A model generated the notes under the pieces. It had not been told where the DNA came from and ran no database searches. It saw nothing but the letters and a program-made list of their open reading frames with translations. Positions 1 to 6,059 of a stretch of DNA of 12,185 nucleotides are shown one piece after another. Both the position numbers and the translations under genes were made by a program. The DNA is from an uncultured Sphingorhabdus sp. (GTDB lineage: Bacteria; Pseudomonadota; Alphaproteobacteria; Sphingomonadales; Sphingomonadaceae), in assembly GCA_937873665.1 (NCBI GenBank), contig CALMYW010000449.1, positions 1 to 12,185 on the forward strand, given 5' to 3'. The number at the start of each line of letters is the position of its first letter. Position 1 is the first letter of the stretch.

Positions 1-1
1 C

Positions 2-334
2 TCATTTGGTGAATCCAGGCGTACCTCGCAGCGTGTCCTGCGCGAAGTACGCCGCGGCTTTTTTTGCGATGTCGCGCTCCATGCGAAGGCGAGCATTCTC
101 TGCACGCAACCGGGCTATCGCCATCTGCTCGGGCGAAACCTGGATGCTCTTGTCTCCACCGCCCGCACCGTCCAATTCTCCCTTGGCTGACAGCCGTACC
201 CAGTTGCCCAGGCTCGCTTTGGGAATGCCCAGCACCTTGGCCACCACCGCAATCGCCTGACCCGAGCGGACCTGCCGAACAGCCTCCTGCTTGAACTCTC
301 GCGTGTACTGCGCACGCACCTGCTTGTCACTCAT
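2..334 (-). CDS. IS3-family transposase OrfA (HTH protein)
   Basis: OrfA of IS3 elements is the DNA-binding, leucine-zipper half of the transposase and is fused to the DDE half (OrfB) by programmed -1 frameshifting. The 110-aa product reads MSDKQVRAQYTREFKQEAVR at its start, followed by the helix-turn-helix AVVAKVLGIPKASLGNWVR, a basic/glycine linker and a C-terminal heptad-like helix (MAIARLRAENARLRMERDI). I chose the ATG at 334 because AAGGAG stands 8 nt upstream of it on the minus strand; an in-frame start at 364 adds ten residues without support. The stop is at 2-4. OrfB is outside the window. Confidence 0.88.
   Translation of the reverse strand: MSDKQVRAQYTREFKQEAVRQVRSGQAIAVVAKVLGIPKASLGNWVRLSAKGELDGAGGGDKSIQVSPEQMAIARLRAENARLRMERDIAKKAAAYFAQDTLRGTPGFTK
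58..65 (-). promoter_or_regulatory. A7G slippery site for programmed -1 ribosomal frameshift (orfA/orfB)
   Basis: On the minus strand the codons GCA AAA AAA GCC near the end of orfA form the heptamer A-AAA-AAG type slippery run (seven A followed by G). This is the classic frameshift signal of IS3-family elements and lies about 60 nt before the orfA stop, where the OrfAB fusion would switch frame. The downstream stimulatory structure and orfB lie at or past the left edge and cannot be assessed. Confidence 0.7.
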
Positions 335-341
335 CTCTGAA

Positions 342-347
342 CTCCTT
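342..347 (-). promoter_or_regulatory. Ribosome binding site deciding the orfA start
   Basis: AAGGAG on the minus strand with 8 nt to the ATG at 334. It supports the start at MSDKQ rather than the upstream TTG-type alternative. Confidence 0.7.
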
Positions 348-487
348 GTCGGTATTTTCAACAAGGGTTAAGAACTCCAGTTTTCAGGGGCAACCTCACT
401 GGATTGGGCAAGACACGTATCACCAGGTAGGATTTATCTGCGCCATCCGTTTGTGAAGAGACCGCGTTAGGGAGAATCGGTGCAGAG

Positions 488-1129
488 CTAACGTTGATGC
501 TGACGCTGCTCTTGCATTGAAATGACAGTAGCACTCTCTACGTTGTGCTGCCCCCCAATGCGCTCAACGGTTTCGCCCGCGCTCGCTGCAGCATCAAGCG
601 CACGAGTCGTATATAAGCCCCATCCGGGCCAGATCAACCAAAAGAGGAAAGTCACCCCCCCAGCAACGGCGGCCCTGACCTCCCACCTAGCAGGTGACGA
701 GACGATTTGGGCCATCAGCATCAGCCAAATAGCCAGAAAAATCCCCAAAGCAGACATCGCGAGAAGCGTGTAGCCCCAACCTCGACGAACCTGCACCTTG
801 TCGCTGACGCGAACGACATCTCGGTTCAGAGCCAGAACGCGAAGGTCAGACCTGGATGCCCCGGCCCGTTCGCTAGCCTCAAGGATGCGAATGACAACAG
901 GATCGGACGGTCTCCAGTACCTAGCGCCTTTTACGAGCTTGCGATGCCGCTCAGTGAGCTGACGCACGGGCATTGAGTCCTCACCGAAATCCTCCAAAGC
1001 CTCTGCCAGCTTTCTCTCATTGCGCCGAATCTGCCATTCTGTCCACCAGACGCCGGACCAAAAGCGATCACGCGCTTTAAGAAAATTTTTGGCCGCATCC
1101 TTCAATTTAGAAACAGCTGCCATCATCAA
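488..1129 (-). CDS. Predicted two-helix membrane protein, unknown function
   Basis: I do not recognise a family for this 213-aa protein. Residues 1-115 are charged and probably cytoplasmic, with a basic, tryptophan-containing stretch (WSGVWWTEWQIRRNERK) and a long helical segment. Two hydrophobic segments follow, about residues 120-143 (rich in L, I, A and M) and 152-173 (containing FLFWLIWPGWGL), then a short polar tail ending in a Q/R-rich segment. No signal peptide is visible. It begins with three consecutive ATG codons, the first of which overlaps the stop of the XRE repressor gene by 4 nt (ATGA), so the two are almost certainly cotranscribed and translationally coupled. The coupling suggests a job tied to the repressor, such as signalling or an immunity-type membrane function, but that is inference only. 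Confidence 0.7.
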   Translation of the reverse strand: MMMAAVSKLKDAAKNFLKARDRFWSGVWWTEWQIRRNERKLAEALEDFGEDSMPVRQLTERHRKLVKGARYWRPSDPVVIRILEASERAGASRSDLRVLALNRDVVRVSDKVQVRRGWGYTLLAMSALGIFLAIWLMLMAQIVSSPARWEVRAAVAGGVTFLFWLIWPGWGLYTTRALDAAASAGETVERIGGQHNVESATVISMQEQRQHQR

Positions 1130-1629
1130 GTACCCGTCAGCCTGCGCAGCTCAATACGCAAGGAATCCAGGCTCTGGTCTTGACCGCTTTTGTCCTTTAG
1201 CGACGCACACAATAGTTGAAAGAAGCGAGCTCGAACTTCCAGTGCCATAGGCGCGCCATCTTCGTCTACGCAGAACTCATCCACGATCCGATAGATGTTC
1301 AGCAGCGCTGGGTAGCTGACCGTCAATGTGTCGCCACCGGCAGCGGCCTGCCGCGAACCGATGACCAAGTACGACACATCAACACCAATTCCGCGCAGCT
1401 TTTCTAGGTAAGCCACATCGGGGGATCGGATGTCGGTCTCATAGATGTGCTGAGTGGTGCGGGCAACACCACCGACGTCGGCAAATTGCATCTGACTTAG
1501 CCCCAGCCGCTCTCGCTCTTCTCTTAGCCGGCTCCCGAACGATTGGGAGTTGACGCAGCCGGGCGGTTCGCTATGATGTCCTGAATTCAGAACAACCTTG
1601 CCCGTTTTCGAAGCTTTTTGACCCGTCAT
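1126..1629 (-). CDS. XRE-family helix-turn-helix repressor (phage Cro/CI type)
   Basis: The 167-aa product carries an XRE/HTH_3 domain at about residues 31-91: FGSRLREERERLGLSQMQFA, followed by a recognition-helix region (VARTTQHIYE) and the typical SPDVAYLEKLRGIGVDVSYL continuation. The C-terminal half is helical with no recognised motif; no LexA-like peptidase Ser/Lys pair is evident. The start is uncertain: the only good ATG after the overlapping plus gene is at 1629, which adds about 30 residues ahead of the HTH and places a palindrome (1577-1594) inside the coding region; a CTG at 1590, preceded by AAGG, would give a more usual length; an ATG at 1680 seems unlikely. It is divergent from the gp16-like gene and probably autoregulates from the palindrome. 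It is followed directly by the membrane-protein gene. Confidence 0.8.
   Translation of the reverse strand: MTGQKASKTGKVVLNSGHHSEPPGCVNSQSFGSRLREERERLGLSQMQFADVGGVARTTQHIYETDIRSPDVAYLEKLRGIGVDVSYLVIGSRQAAAGGDTLTVSYPALLNIYRIVDEFCVDEDGAPMALEVRARFFQLLCASLKDKSGQDQSLDSLRIELRRLTGT
1550..1577 (+). promoter_or_regulatory. Sigma70-like promoter for the gp16-like gene
   Basis: TTGACG at 1550-1555 and TATGAT at 1572-1577 are separated by 16 nt, each one base from consensus. Transcription would start near 1583-1586, giving a roughly 43-nt leader to the ATG at 1628. The predicted start falls inside the palindrome at 1577-1594, so a protein bound there would block it. Confidence 0.65.
1577..1594. promoter_or_regulatory. 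Candidate operator palindrome for the XRE repressor
   Basis: The 18-bp sequence TGTCCTGAATTCAGAACA is an inverted repeat with only one mismatched pair around a perfect 10-bp core (CTGAATTCAG). It overlaps the -10 element and predicted start of the plus-strand promoter, the usual place for a Cro/CI-type operator. If the repressor begins at 1629 the site is also inside its 5' coding region and could control both directions. Binding is inferred from symmetry and position only. Confidence 0.55.
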
Positions 1630-1906
1630 GACGCAAATCGTACCAGTTTGTACCGTTGCTGACGTCCGCGCTGAGTTCAAGAAACGCGGGATCAGCGTGA
1701 GTGAGTGGGCACGTGTGCGCGGCGTTTCCGCCCAATTGACGTATCAAATCCTCGCCGGACGCAAGGCCGCCGTCCGGGGCCAAAGTCACGAAATCGCAGT
1801 TTTACTGGGTCTGAAACCCGGTCTGCTTGGCAATGCCGATGAACTTCGGTTTGCTCACACCCCACCTATGACCGACTTGGCTGACAGCCAGTTGGAACAG
1901 CCATAA
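1628..1906 (+). CDS. Small HTH protein resembling the BcepMu gp16 family
   Basis: The 92-aa product has the pattern VRAEFKKRGISVSEWARVRG, then VSAQLTYQILAGRKAAVRGQ and SHEIAVLLGLK (residues 13-63). This is the helix-turn-helix layout of the phage-associated BcepMu gp16-like family, small DNA-binding proteins found beside the repressor gene of Mu-like and other temperate phages; the assignment is from memory of the family pattern. The C-terminal 25 residues are poorly ordered-looking. The ATG overlaps in opposite orientation the possible ATG of the divergent repressor (TCATGA), and no strong ribosome binding site precedes it. A near-consensus promoter and a palindrome lie upstream. It probably acts as a Cro/Ner-like early regulator, which is inference. 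Confidence 0.75.
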   Translation: MTQIVPVCTVADVRAEFKKRGISVSEWARVRGVSAQLTYQILAGRKAAVRGQSHEIAVLLGLKPGLLGNADELRFAHTPPMTDLADSQLEQP

Positions 1907-1973
1907 CTCCAATTCTCGGCAGCGTGAGCCTGCCTTTTCCACAGTGAAGAAACAACCAACCTCTTTCAAGGAG

Positions 1974-2003
1974 CCCAGCATGTCGCCCTGATCTCAAGCT
2001 GGG
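1974..2003 (+). other. Micro-ORF (MSP*) with strong Shine-Dalgarno inside a small hairpin
   Basis: AAGGAG at 1968-1973 precedes an ATG at 1980 by 6 nt, but the frame stops after three codons (ATG TCG CCC TGA). The start lies in the loop of CCCAGC (1974-1979) paired with GCTGGG (1998-2003), directly before the terminator-like hairpin. It could be a leader peptide, the remains of a deleted gene start, or chance. Confidence 0.3.
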
Positions 2004-2010
2004 AAAGCAC

Positions 2011-2048
2011 AACGCCCCGAAACCGTTGACGCGGTAGCGGGGCGTTTT
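2011..2048 (+). terminator. Rho-independent terminator-like hairpin downstream of the gp16-like gene
   Basis: AACGCCCCG (2011-2019) pairs perfectly with CGGGGCGTT (2038-2046), and the 18-nt loop can form an inner ACCG/CGGT stem. The 3' arm runs into TTTT (2045-2048). It would end transcripts coming from the gp16-like gene before they reach tnsA, 355 bp further on, unless read through. Confidence 0.65.
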
Positions 2049-2282
2049 GACGTGCAAGCAAAGGGATCTGCTTGTCTGCATTGTCCAAACGTACAGACGC
2101 GCTGTCAAGCGCGAGCGCTGCGGGCCAGCTCGCGCCTACGTACTGCTCTCCCACTCCCCCAAAAGCCCAATTTCGTCCACCGCTCAGCGGCGGTGACTCG
2201 GTGCGCGCCCTTCCGGCGCAGTGGAGTGAAAACATGACTGCAAACCTATGACTTGAGACGGCCCTCGCCGTCACCTGACACC

Positions 2283-2327
2283 CTGCGAACCCATGGCCTA
2301 CGTCCATAGAAAGGCAGCGGTTCGCAG
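2283..2327. repeat. Inverted repeat upstream of tnsA
   Basis: CTGCGAACC (2283-2291) and GGTTCGCAG (2319-2327) form a perfect 9-bp stem; an inner ATGG/CCAT stem (2293-2296 with 2304-2307) lies in the loop. It ends 75 bp before the tnsA ATG. It lacks a T-run, so it is more likely a regulatory structure or protein site than a terminator. Confidence 0.4.
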
Positions 2328-2402
2328 TCCAGCTCATTTATTTCAACGGCATTTGCCCCTCACTTTTCACAGGGGCAGGCCTTGCCATTCTTCAGAGAAA
2401 AC

Positions 2403-3050
2403 ATGAGAGCAAGAAAAGTCATAACCCGCAGCGGGCGCGGCATCCGGGGAAAGTTTCCCAGCAAAAAGCTGAACACGCAAATCCATTGGGAAACGATTCT
2501 GGAGCGCGATGCAGTGCTGATGTTCGAGTTGCACCCGCTCATTGCGTGGTACCAGGAACAGCCGAGCGAAGAGACGTACTACGACGAATGTGGAAAAGTC
2601 CGCATCTGCTATCCAGACTTCTTGCTCCGCCTCGCCGACGGAAGCGAGGCGTGGATCGAAGTAAAGCGCAAAGTTGATCTTTCGCGCACCAAGATCAAGC
2701 GAAAGCTTGAACTGATCGCCCTTCGGTTCGCCGAGCAAGGACGCAGCTATCGAATTCTCAGCGAGGAGCAAATTCGCCGGCAGCCGCTACACACCAATCT
2801 AGAAGAGCTATGGAAGGCCACGAGAGCCGTCCGGATTGACACGAGCGTGCATTCAGTCGTGAATGGTCTGAGCAACCACAGGCTTTATACAACGGCGGAG
2901 CTATCGGTACTTTTGGGCGACGAACAAATGGTCCGTGCCCTCATCGCGCGCGGCCAGCTGCGGACAAATCTTGAGCTGCAGCTCACTCCAGAGAGCAAGG
3001 TATGGACCGCACTGAACAAGGAGGCCGGCGATGGTGCGTTTCTCCTTTAG
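2403..3050 (+). CDS. tnsA: TnsA-like transposon end endonuclease (PD-(D/E)XK fold)
   Basis: In Tn7-like elements TnsA cuts the 5' ends of the transposon while TnsB cuts and joins the 3' ends, giving cut-and-paste movement. The 215-aa product has the expected restriction-enzyme-like core: an E in HWETILERD (E30 or E34), D72 in YPDF, and E86-V-K88 in WIEVKRK, matching the E/D/K catalytic layout of Tn7 TnsA. A helical C-terminal domain (about residues 140-215), used by Tn7 TnsA to bind TnsC, follows. I chose the ATG at 2403 because AGAGA lies just upstream; an in-frame TTG at 2382 would add seven residues. It overlaps tnsB by 20 nt. It is somewhat shorter than Tn7 TnsA (273 aa). Confidence 0.88.
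   Translation: MRARKVITRSGRGIRGKFPSKKLNTQIHWETILERDAVLMFELHPLIAWYQEQPSEETYYDECGKVRICYPDFLLRLADGSEAWIEVKRKVDLSRTKIKRKLELIALRFAEQGRSYRILSEEQIRRQPLHTNLEELWKATRAVRIDTSVHSVVNGLSNHRLYTTAELSVLLGDEQMVRALIARGQLRTNLELQLTPESKVWTALNKEAGDGAFLL
3018..3024 (+). promoter_or_regulatory. Ribosome binding site for tnsB, inside tnsA
   Basis: AAGGAGG ends 6 nt before the ATG at 3031 and lies within the last codons of tnsA. It fixes the tnsB start and shows that tnsA and tnsB are meant to be translated from one message. Confidence 0.75.
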
Positions 3051-5022
3051 AAAGGGCTTGCGATTCCTGCAGGGCACGAAGATCTGGACGCTTCTCAAGC
3101 GTACGGCTACCTGCAAATTGCAATTCGAACACGAAGACTCTGGCGACATCGAAGTCTTGACCGAGCAAGAGGTCTATCGACGCTGGTCCAATGCGACCTG
3201 GGTGGTGGACGAAACTTCACTGGGGCCGACCAAAGAGCTGATCTACCTCGCTACACCCCAGGATCTGCGATCGCTAGAGCCCGAAGAGCAGATAGAAGTT
3301 AAGCGGAAACTTGAATACTTGAACAGGGCGCAGAAGCTCATGATGGACAAGCCCAAGGGCTTTGTCTGCGATCCGGAGCGCCTCACCAGAGCAATACAGG
3401 TCATCGCCTCAGAGCAGGGCGACAAGGCGCCTCCACATTGGTCCACGCTCTGGCGGTGGTGGCGTTCGTTTCAAGCAACCCGTTGCTTTTCCAAATTGGT
3501 GGACGGCCGCTGCCGCAACCACTTCAAGACGGATCCTGTTCAGTTCAGCGTTTTTGAAGAAACGGTGAACGAAGTCTTTTTGACCAGACAGCGGATGCCC
3601 GGCAAGGCAGTGGCGGACGGTGTAGCAGATCGCTTTGTGCGGATGAACCGCAGTCTGGCGCCAGATCAACAGCTCAAGCCGCCGTCCAGAGCCACGATAT
3701 ACCGATGGCTTAACACGCTATACCGGGCTGTAGTGGACAGGGCTAGGGAGGGCGGCTCCTACACGGAGCGGGAGCTGCGCGTTGTCACAGGGGCACTGAA
3801 GGTCAAGGACATTTTGGAGCGATGGGAGATCGACCATACGCCCTTGGATGTGCTGGTGGTTTGCTGCATCACACGAATGGTCCTAGGTCGTCCGTGGCTG
3901 ACCTTGGTGATTGATCGCATGAGCCGCATGGTCATGGGCTTCTACATCAGCTTTCATGCACCGTCCGCATATTCGGTTCTGTATGCGTTGCGCATGGCAA
4001 TCCGCCCCAAGGATGAGCTGGTCGGATCCGTCAAGGGGATCAAGAACCCTTGGCCCGCGCGCGGACTGCCCGGAAAAGTCGTGGTGGACAACGGCATGGA
4101 GCTTCACTCGGATGCGGTCGATCTCTTTGGACTGGAAGCGGGAATCGAAATTCAGTACTGTCCGGCCGCGCACCCAGAACTGAAGGGAGCAGTGGAGCGG
4201 ACTTTCAGAACGCTGAACGAGAGCCTCTTTCATCAGATGCCCGGCACTGTTTTCAACTGTGTGGACGAAAGGCGAGATTACCCATCCGAACAAGCAGCGG
4301 CGTTAGACATCGACACCGTAACCCACATCCTCGTGAAGTGGATTGTGGATGTCTATCACTGCACGCCCCACAAAGGTTTGCAGGGCAAAACTCCTTTGTT
4401 TGTCTGGCAAGAACTCGAAGGGAAACGCGCCTTTGATTTGCCTGCATACCCTAGACAGCTTGATTTGATGGTCGGTCAAATCGCTACCCGGACACTGTTT
4501 CACTACGGGGTTGAGTACGACCATGTTCGCTACAACTCTCCCCTCCTTGGCTCGCTTCTTGAACGCTCGCGCGAAAAGCTCGTGGTCCAGATCCGGGCCT
4601 ATGAACACGACATTTCGTACGTTGACGTACTGATGCCCAGCACGGATGAATACATCCGTGTCCCAGCGAATGACCAAGAGTACTGCGAAGGTCTGAACCG
4701 TCACTCTCACCTGCTCGTGCGGCGGCAGGTGGTCAAACGCTTTGGCGATGAATGGACCCAGCAACAGCTGCGTGAAGCCAAAGCAGAGATCCAGCAAATG
4801 ATCGCCGACGCGTTACGCAGCCACAAAACCGCCAACCGCAAAAAAGCTGCAGCCTTCTCAATGCAGGACAGCGATATGGCAACCGCAGCCCGCGCAAGCG
4901 ATGCCATGGATCAGGCGCTCCAGCCGTTGATTCTGGAAAAAGCTCCTCCGCTTCCAGTGCTGGCTCAGTCTACGTTGCTCCCTAAGTTCAATATCAGTAC
5001 CCAAAGCCTGGAGATGGCATGA
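3031..5022 (+). CDS. tnsB: TnsB-like DDE transposase (rve/Mu-type core)
   Basis: TnsB binds the transposon ends and carries out 3'-end cleavage and strand transfer. The 663-aa product has N-terminal DNA-binding helices (a HTH-like WSTLWRWWRSF near 140 and SRATIYRWLNTLYRAV near 226), then an RNase H-like integrase core with D268 (WEIDHTPLD), D353 (VVDNGMELHSD) and E389 (KGAVERTFRTLNE). The spacing D-84-D-35-E is the standard for this superfamily, so the enzyme should be active. A Mu-transposase-like beta-barrel region (about 450-560) and a basic, helical C-terminal tail, the part that contacts TnsC in relatives, follow. Length is close to Tn7 TnsB (702 aa). It overlaps tnsC by 4 nt (ATGA). TniA of Tn5053-type elements is similar, but the attached tnsA favours a Tn7-like label. 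Confidence 0.92.
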   Translation: MVRFSFRKGLRFLQGTKIWTLLKRTATCKLQFEHEDSGDIEVLTEQEVYRRWSNATWVVDETSLGPTKELIYLATPQDLRSLEPEEQIEVKRKLEYLNRAQKLMMDKPKGFVCDPERLTRAIQVIASEQGDKAPPHWSTLWRWWRSFQATRCFSKLVDGRCRNHFKTDPVQFSVFEETVNEVFLTRQRMPGKAVADGVADRFVRMNRSLAPDQQLKPPSRATIYRWLNTLYRAVVDRAREGGSYTERELRVVTGALKVKDILERWEIDHTPLDVLVVCCITRMVLGRPWLTLVIDRMSRMVMGFYISFHAPSAYSVLYALRMAIRPKDELVGSVKGIKNPWPARGLPGKVVVDNGMELHSDAVDLFGLEAGIEIQYCPAAHPELKGAVERTFRTLNESLFHQMPGTVFNCVDERRDYPSEQAAALDIDTVTHILVKWIVDVYHCTPHKGLQGKTPLFVWQELEGKRAFDLPAYPRQLDLMVGQIATRTLFHYGVEYDHVRYNSPLLGSLLERSREKLVVQIRAYEHDISYVDVLMPSTDEYIRVPANDQEYCEGLNRHSHLLVRRQVVKRFGDEWTQQQLREAKAEIQQMIADALRSHKTANRKKAAAFSMQDSDMATAARASDAMDQALQPLILEKAPPLPVLAQSTLLPKFNISTQSLEMA

Positions 5023-6059
5023 GCAAGTTTGAAAAACTCCGCGTGCTTGGCCTTGCAAGCAATGCAAAGACAGTGGACCAGGCCCACTACATGTTCACGG
5101 TACGCGATCGCATCATTGAACACGGAAGCTTTACGAAGGTTGTGCGAGCTATCGCTCGAGCGCACGAGAGATGGACGCTCGCTAAAGTCCCTGCAGCACT
5201 GCTGATCCACGGCCAAAGTGGCTGCGGAAAATCAACTGTCCTTCGGTACTACCTGCAGCAGTTTCCACGCCAAACCACTCCTCGGAAGACCGTCATTCCC
5301 ATCCTGAGGGTGGTTACGCCCGAGGCTCCCACAGTCCGTTCGTTCACAGAAGCCGTACTGGTAGCCCTAGGCGACCCGGCAGCGGCACGTGGCTCAGCCG
5401 CCGTGAAAACCCAGCGCATCATGCACTTCGTGAGGGAGTGCGAGATTCAACTGTTTCTGATTGATGAGTTTCATCACTTCTGCGACAGCAAGCGTACTGA
5501 ATACCGACGGGTGACCGACTGGCTGAAAAACCTCATCAACGAATGCGGCGTACCCGTCGTGCTCTTTGGTTTACCACGAGCAATTTCTGCGCTGAATTCC
5601 AACGAACAACTCAGGCGTCGATTCTCTTCTCCGATACATCTTGCGGAGTTTGGGTTCACTACAGCCGAGGAACAACTCACCTTCCGAAGCATTCTTAAGC
5701 ACCTACAGTCGCTCATGCCCTACCAAAAGGGGTTGGATTTGAGCGATTCCGATGTGGCAATGCGCTTTCACTTCGCCACCAATGGCTTGATCGACTACGT
5801 CGTCAAAATCATTGATGAATTGGTGATTGCATCGGCTCGTAGTCCGCACCCCGCTGTGGACTACAACGCCCTACAAGAGGCATTCAAGGTCCAAATCTGG
5901 GCAGACGTGCCAGATCATTTGAATCCTTTCAATCCCGCTGTAAAGCCTCGCAGGTTAGATCAAAACAACGAGCCTTTCTTTATTTGGGATGACCCCTACG
6001 CCTACACTCTCAGCAGCCGTGCGAGGTCATCCACTGGTACCAAAAAAAGGGGTACCTAA
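5019..6059 (+). CDS. tnsC: TnsC-like AAA+ transposition ATPase
   Basis: TnsC is the ATP-dependent switch that links the target selector (TniQ/TnsD) to the TnsAB transposase. The 346-aa product has a Walker A loop GQSGCGKST (residues 65-73), a Walker B motif LFLIDEF with D149 and E150 followed by HHF, and a sensor-1-like VVLFGLP near residue 186, with a downstream arginine-rich segment (EQLRRRFSSP). The length is nearer to TniB-type proteins than to Tn7 TnsC (about 555 aa), so it may lack the long C-terminal extension that contacts TnsA/TnsB in Tn7. Its ATG overlaps the tnsB stop by 4 nt, and its stop overlaps the next ATG by 1 nt (TAATG). Confidence 0.9.
   Translation: MSKFEKLRVLGLASNAKTVDQAHYMFTVRDRIIEHGSFTKVVRAIARAHERWTLAKVPAALLIHGQSGCGKSTVLRYYLQQFPRQTTPRKTVIPILRVVTPEAPTVRSFTEAVLVALGDPAAARGSAAVKTQRIMHFVRECEIQLFLIDEFHHFCDSKRTEYRRVTDWLKNLINECGVPVVLFGLPRAISALNSNEQLRRRFSSPIHLAEFGFTTAEEQLTFRSILKHLQSLMPYQKGLDLSDSDVAMRFHFATNGLIDYVVKIIDELVIASARSPHPAVDYNALQEAFKVQIWADVPDHLNPFNPAVKPRRLDQNNEPFFIWDDPYAYTLSSRARSSTGTKKRGT

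Larger units (their letters stand above)
1..398 (-). mobile_element. IS3-family insertion sequence, 5' (orfA) end, continues off the left edge
   Basis: This is the orfA-proximal end of an IS3-family element lying on the minus strand. It contains a complete orfA, an A7G slippery run at its 3' end and, upstream of orfA, a sequence that read on the minus strand from about 398 begins TGAGGTTGCCCCTGAAAACT. The TG start and the CCCCTGAAAACTGGA-like core resemble terminal inverted repeats of IS3-group elements, so the outer tip is placed near 398. OrfB and the opposite inverted repeat lie beyond position 1, so intactness and target-site duplication cannot be judged. The family call is strong; the exact boundary is inferred from the repeat pattern alone. 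Confidence 0.8.
1907..2402. other. Intergenic region between the regulatory module and tnsA, rich in inverted repeats
   Basis: About 500 bp with no ORF I would defend. It holds a terminator-like hairpin (2011-2048), an 8-bp stem (GCGCGAGC 2109-2116 with GCTCGCGC 2128-2135), a short CCGCT/AGCGG stem near 2180-2190, a TGCGC/GCGCA stem near 2205-2220, and a 9-bp stem (2283-2291 with 2319-2327). Two micro-ORFs with good Shine-Dalgarno sequences occur at 1980 and 2234. In Tn7-like elements one transposon end with several TnsB sites normally lies just outside tnsA, so that end may be in or left of this region, but I could not recognise a set of about 20-bp repeats. Confidence 0.5.

Noticed and set aside
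2011..2048. tRNA-like or CRISPR-repeat-like interpretation of the GC-rich hairpin
   Set aside because: There is a single copy, with a 9-bp stem and following T-run; no cloverleaf arms or T-loop consensus. A terminator explains it better.
2205..2220. GCGCGCCCTTC shared between 2207 and about 12137 as possible transposon ends
   Set aside because: The match is only 11 GC-rich bases in direct, not inverted, orientation and does not extend; this is expected by chance or from a common GC-rich leader motif.
2052..2237. A 61-codon ORF in the leader before tnsA
   Set aside because: It starts at GTG with no ribosome binding site, has no recognisable motif and runs across hairpins; more likely non-coding.
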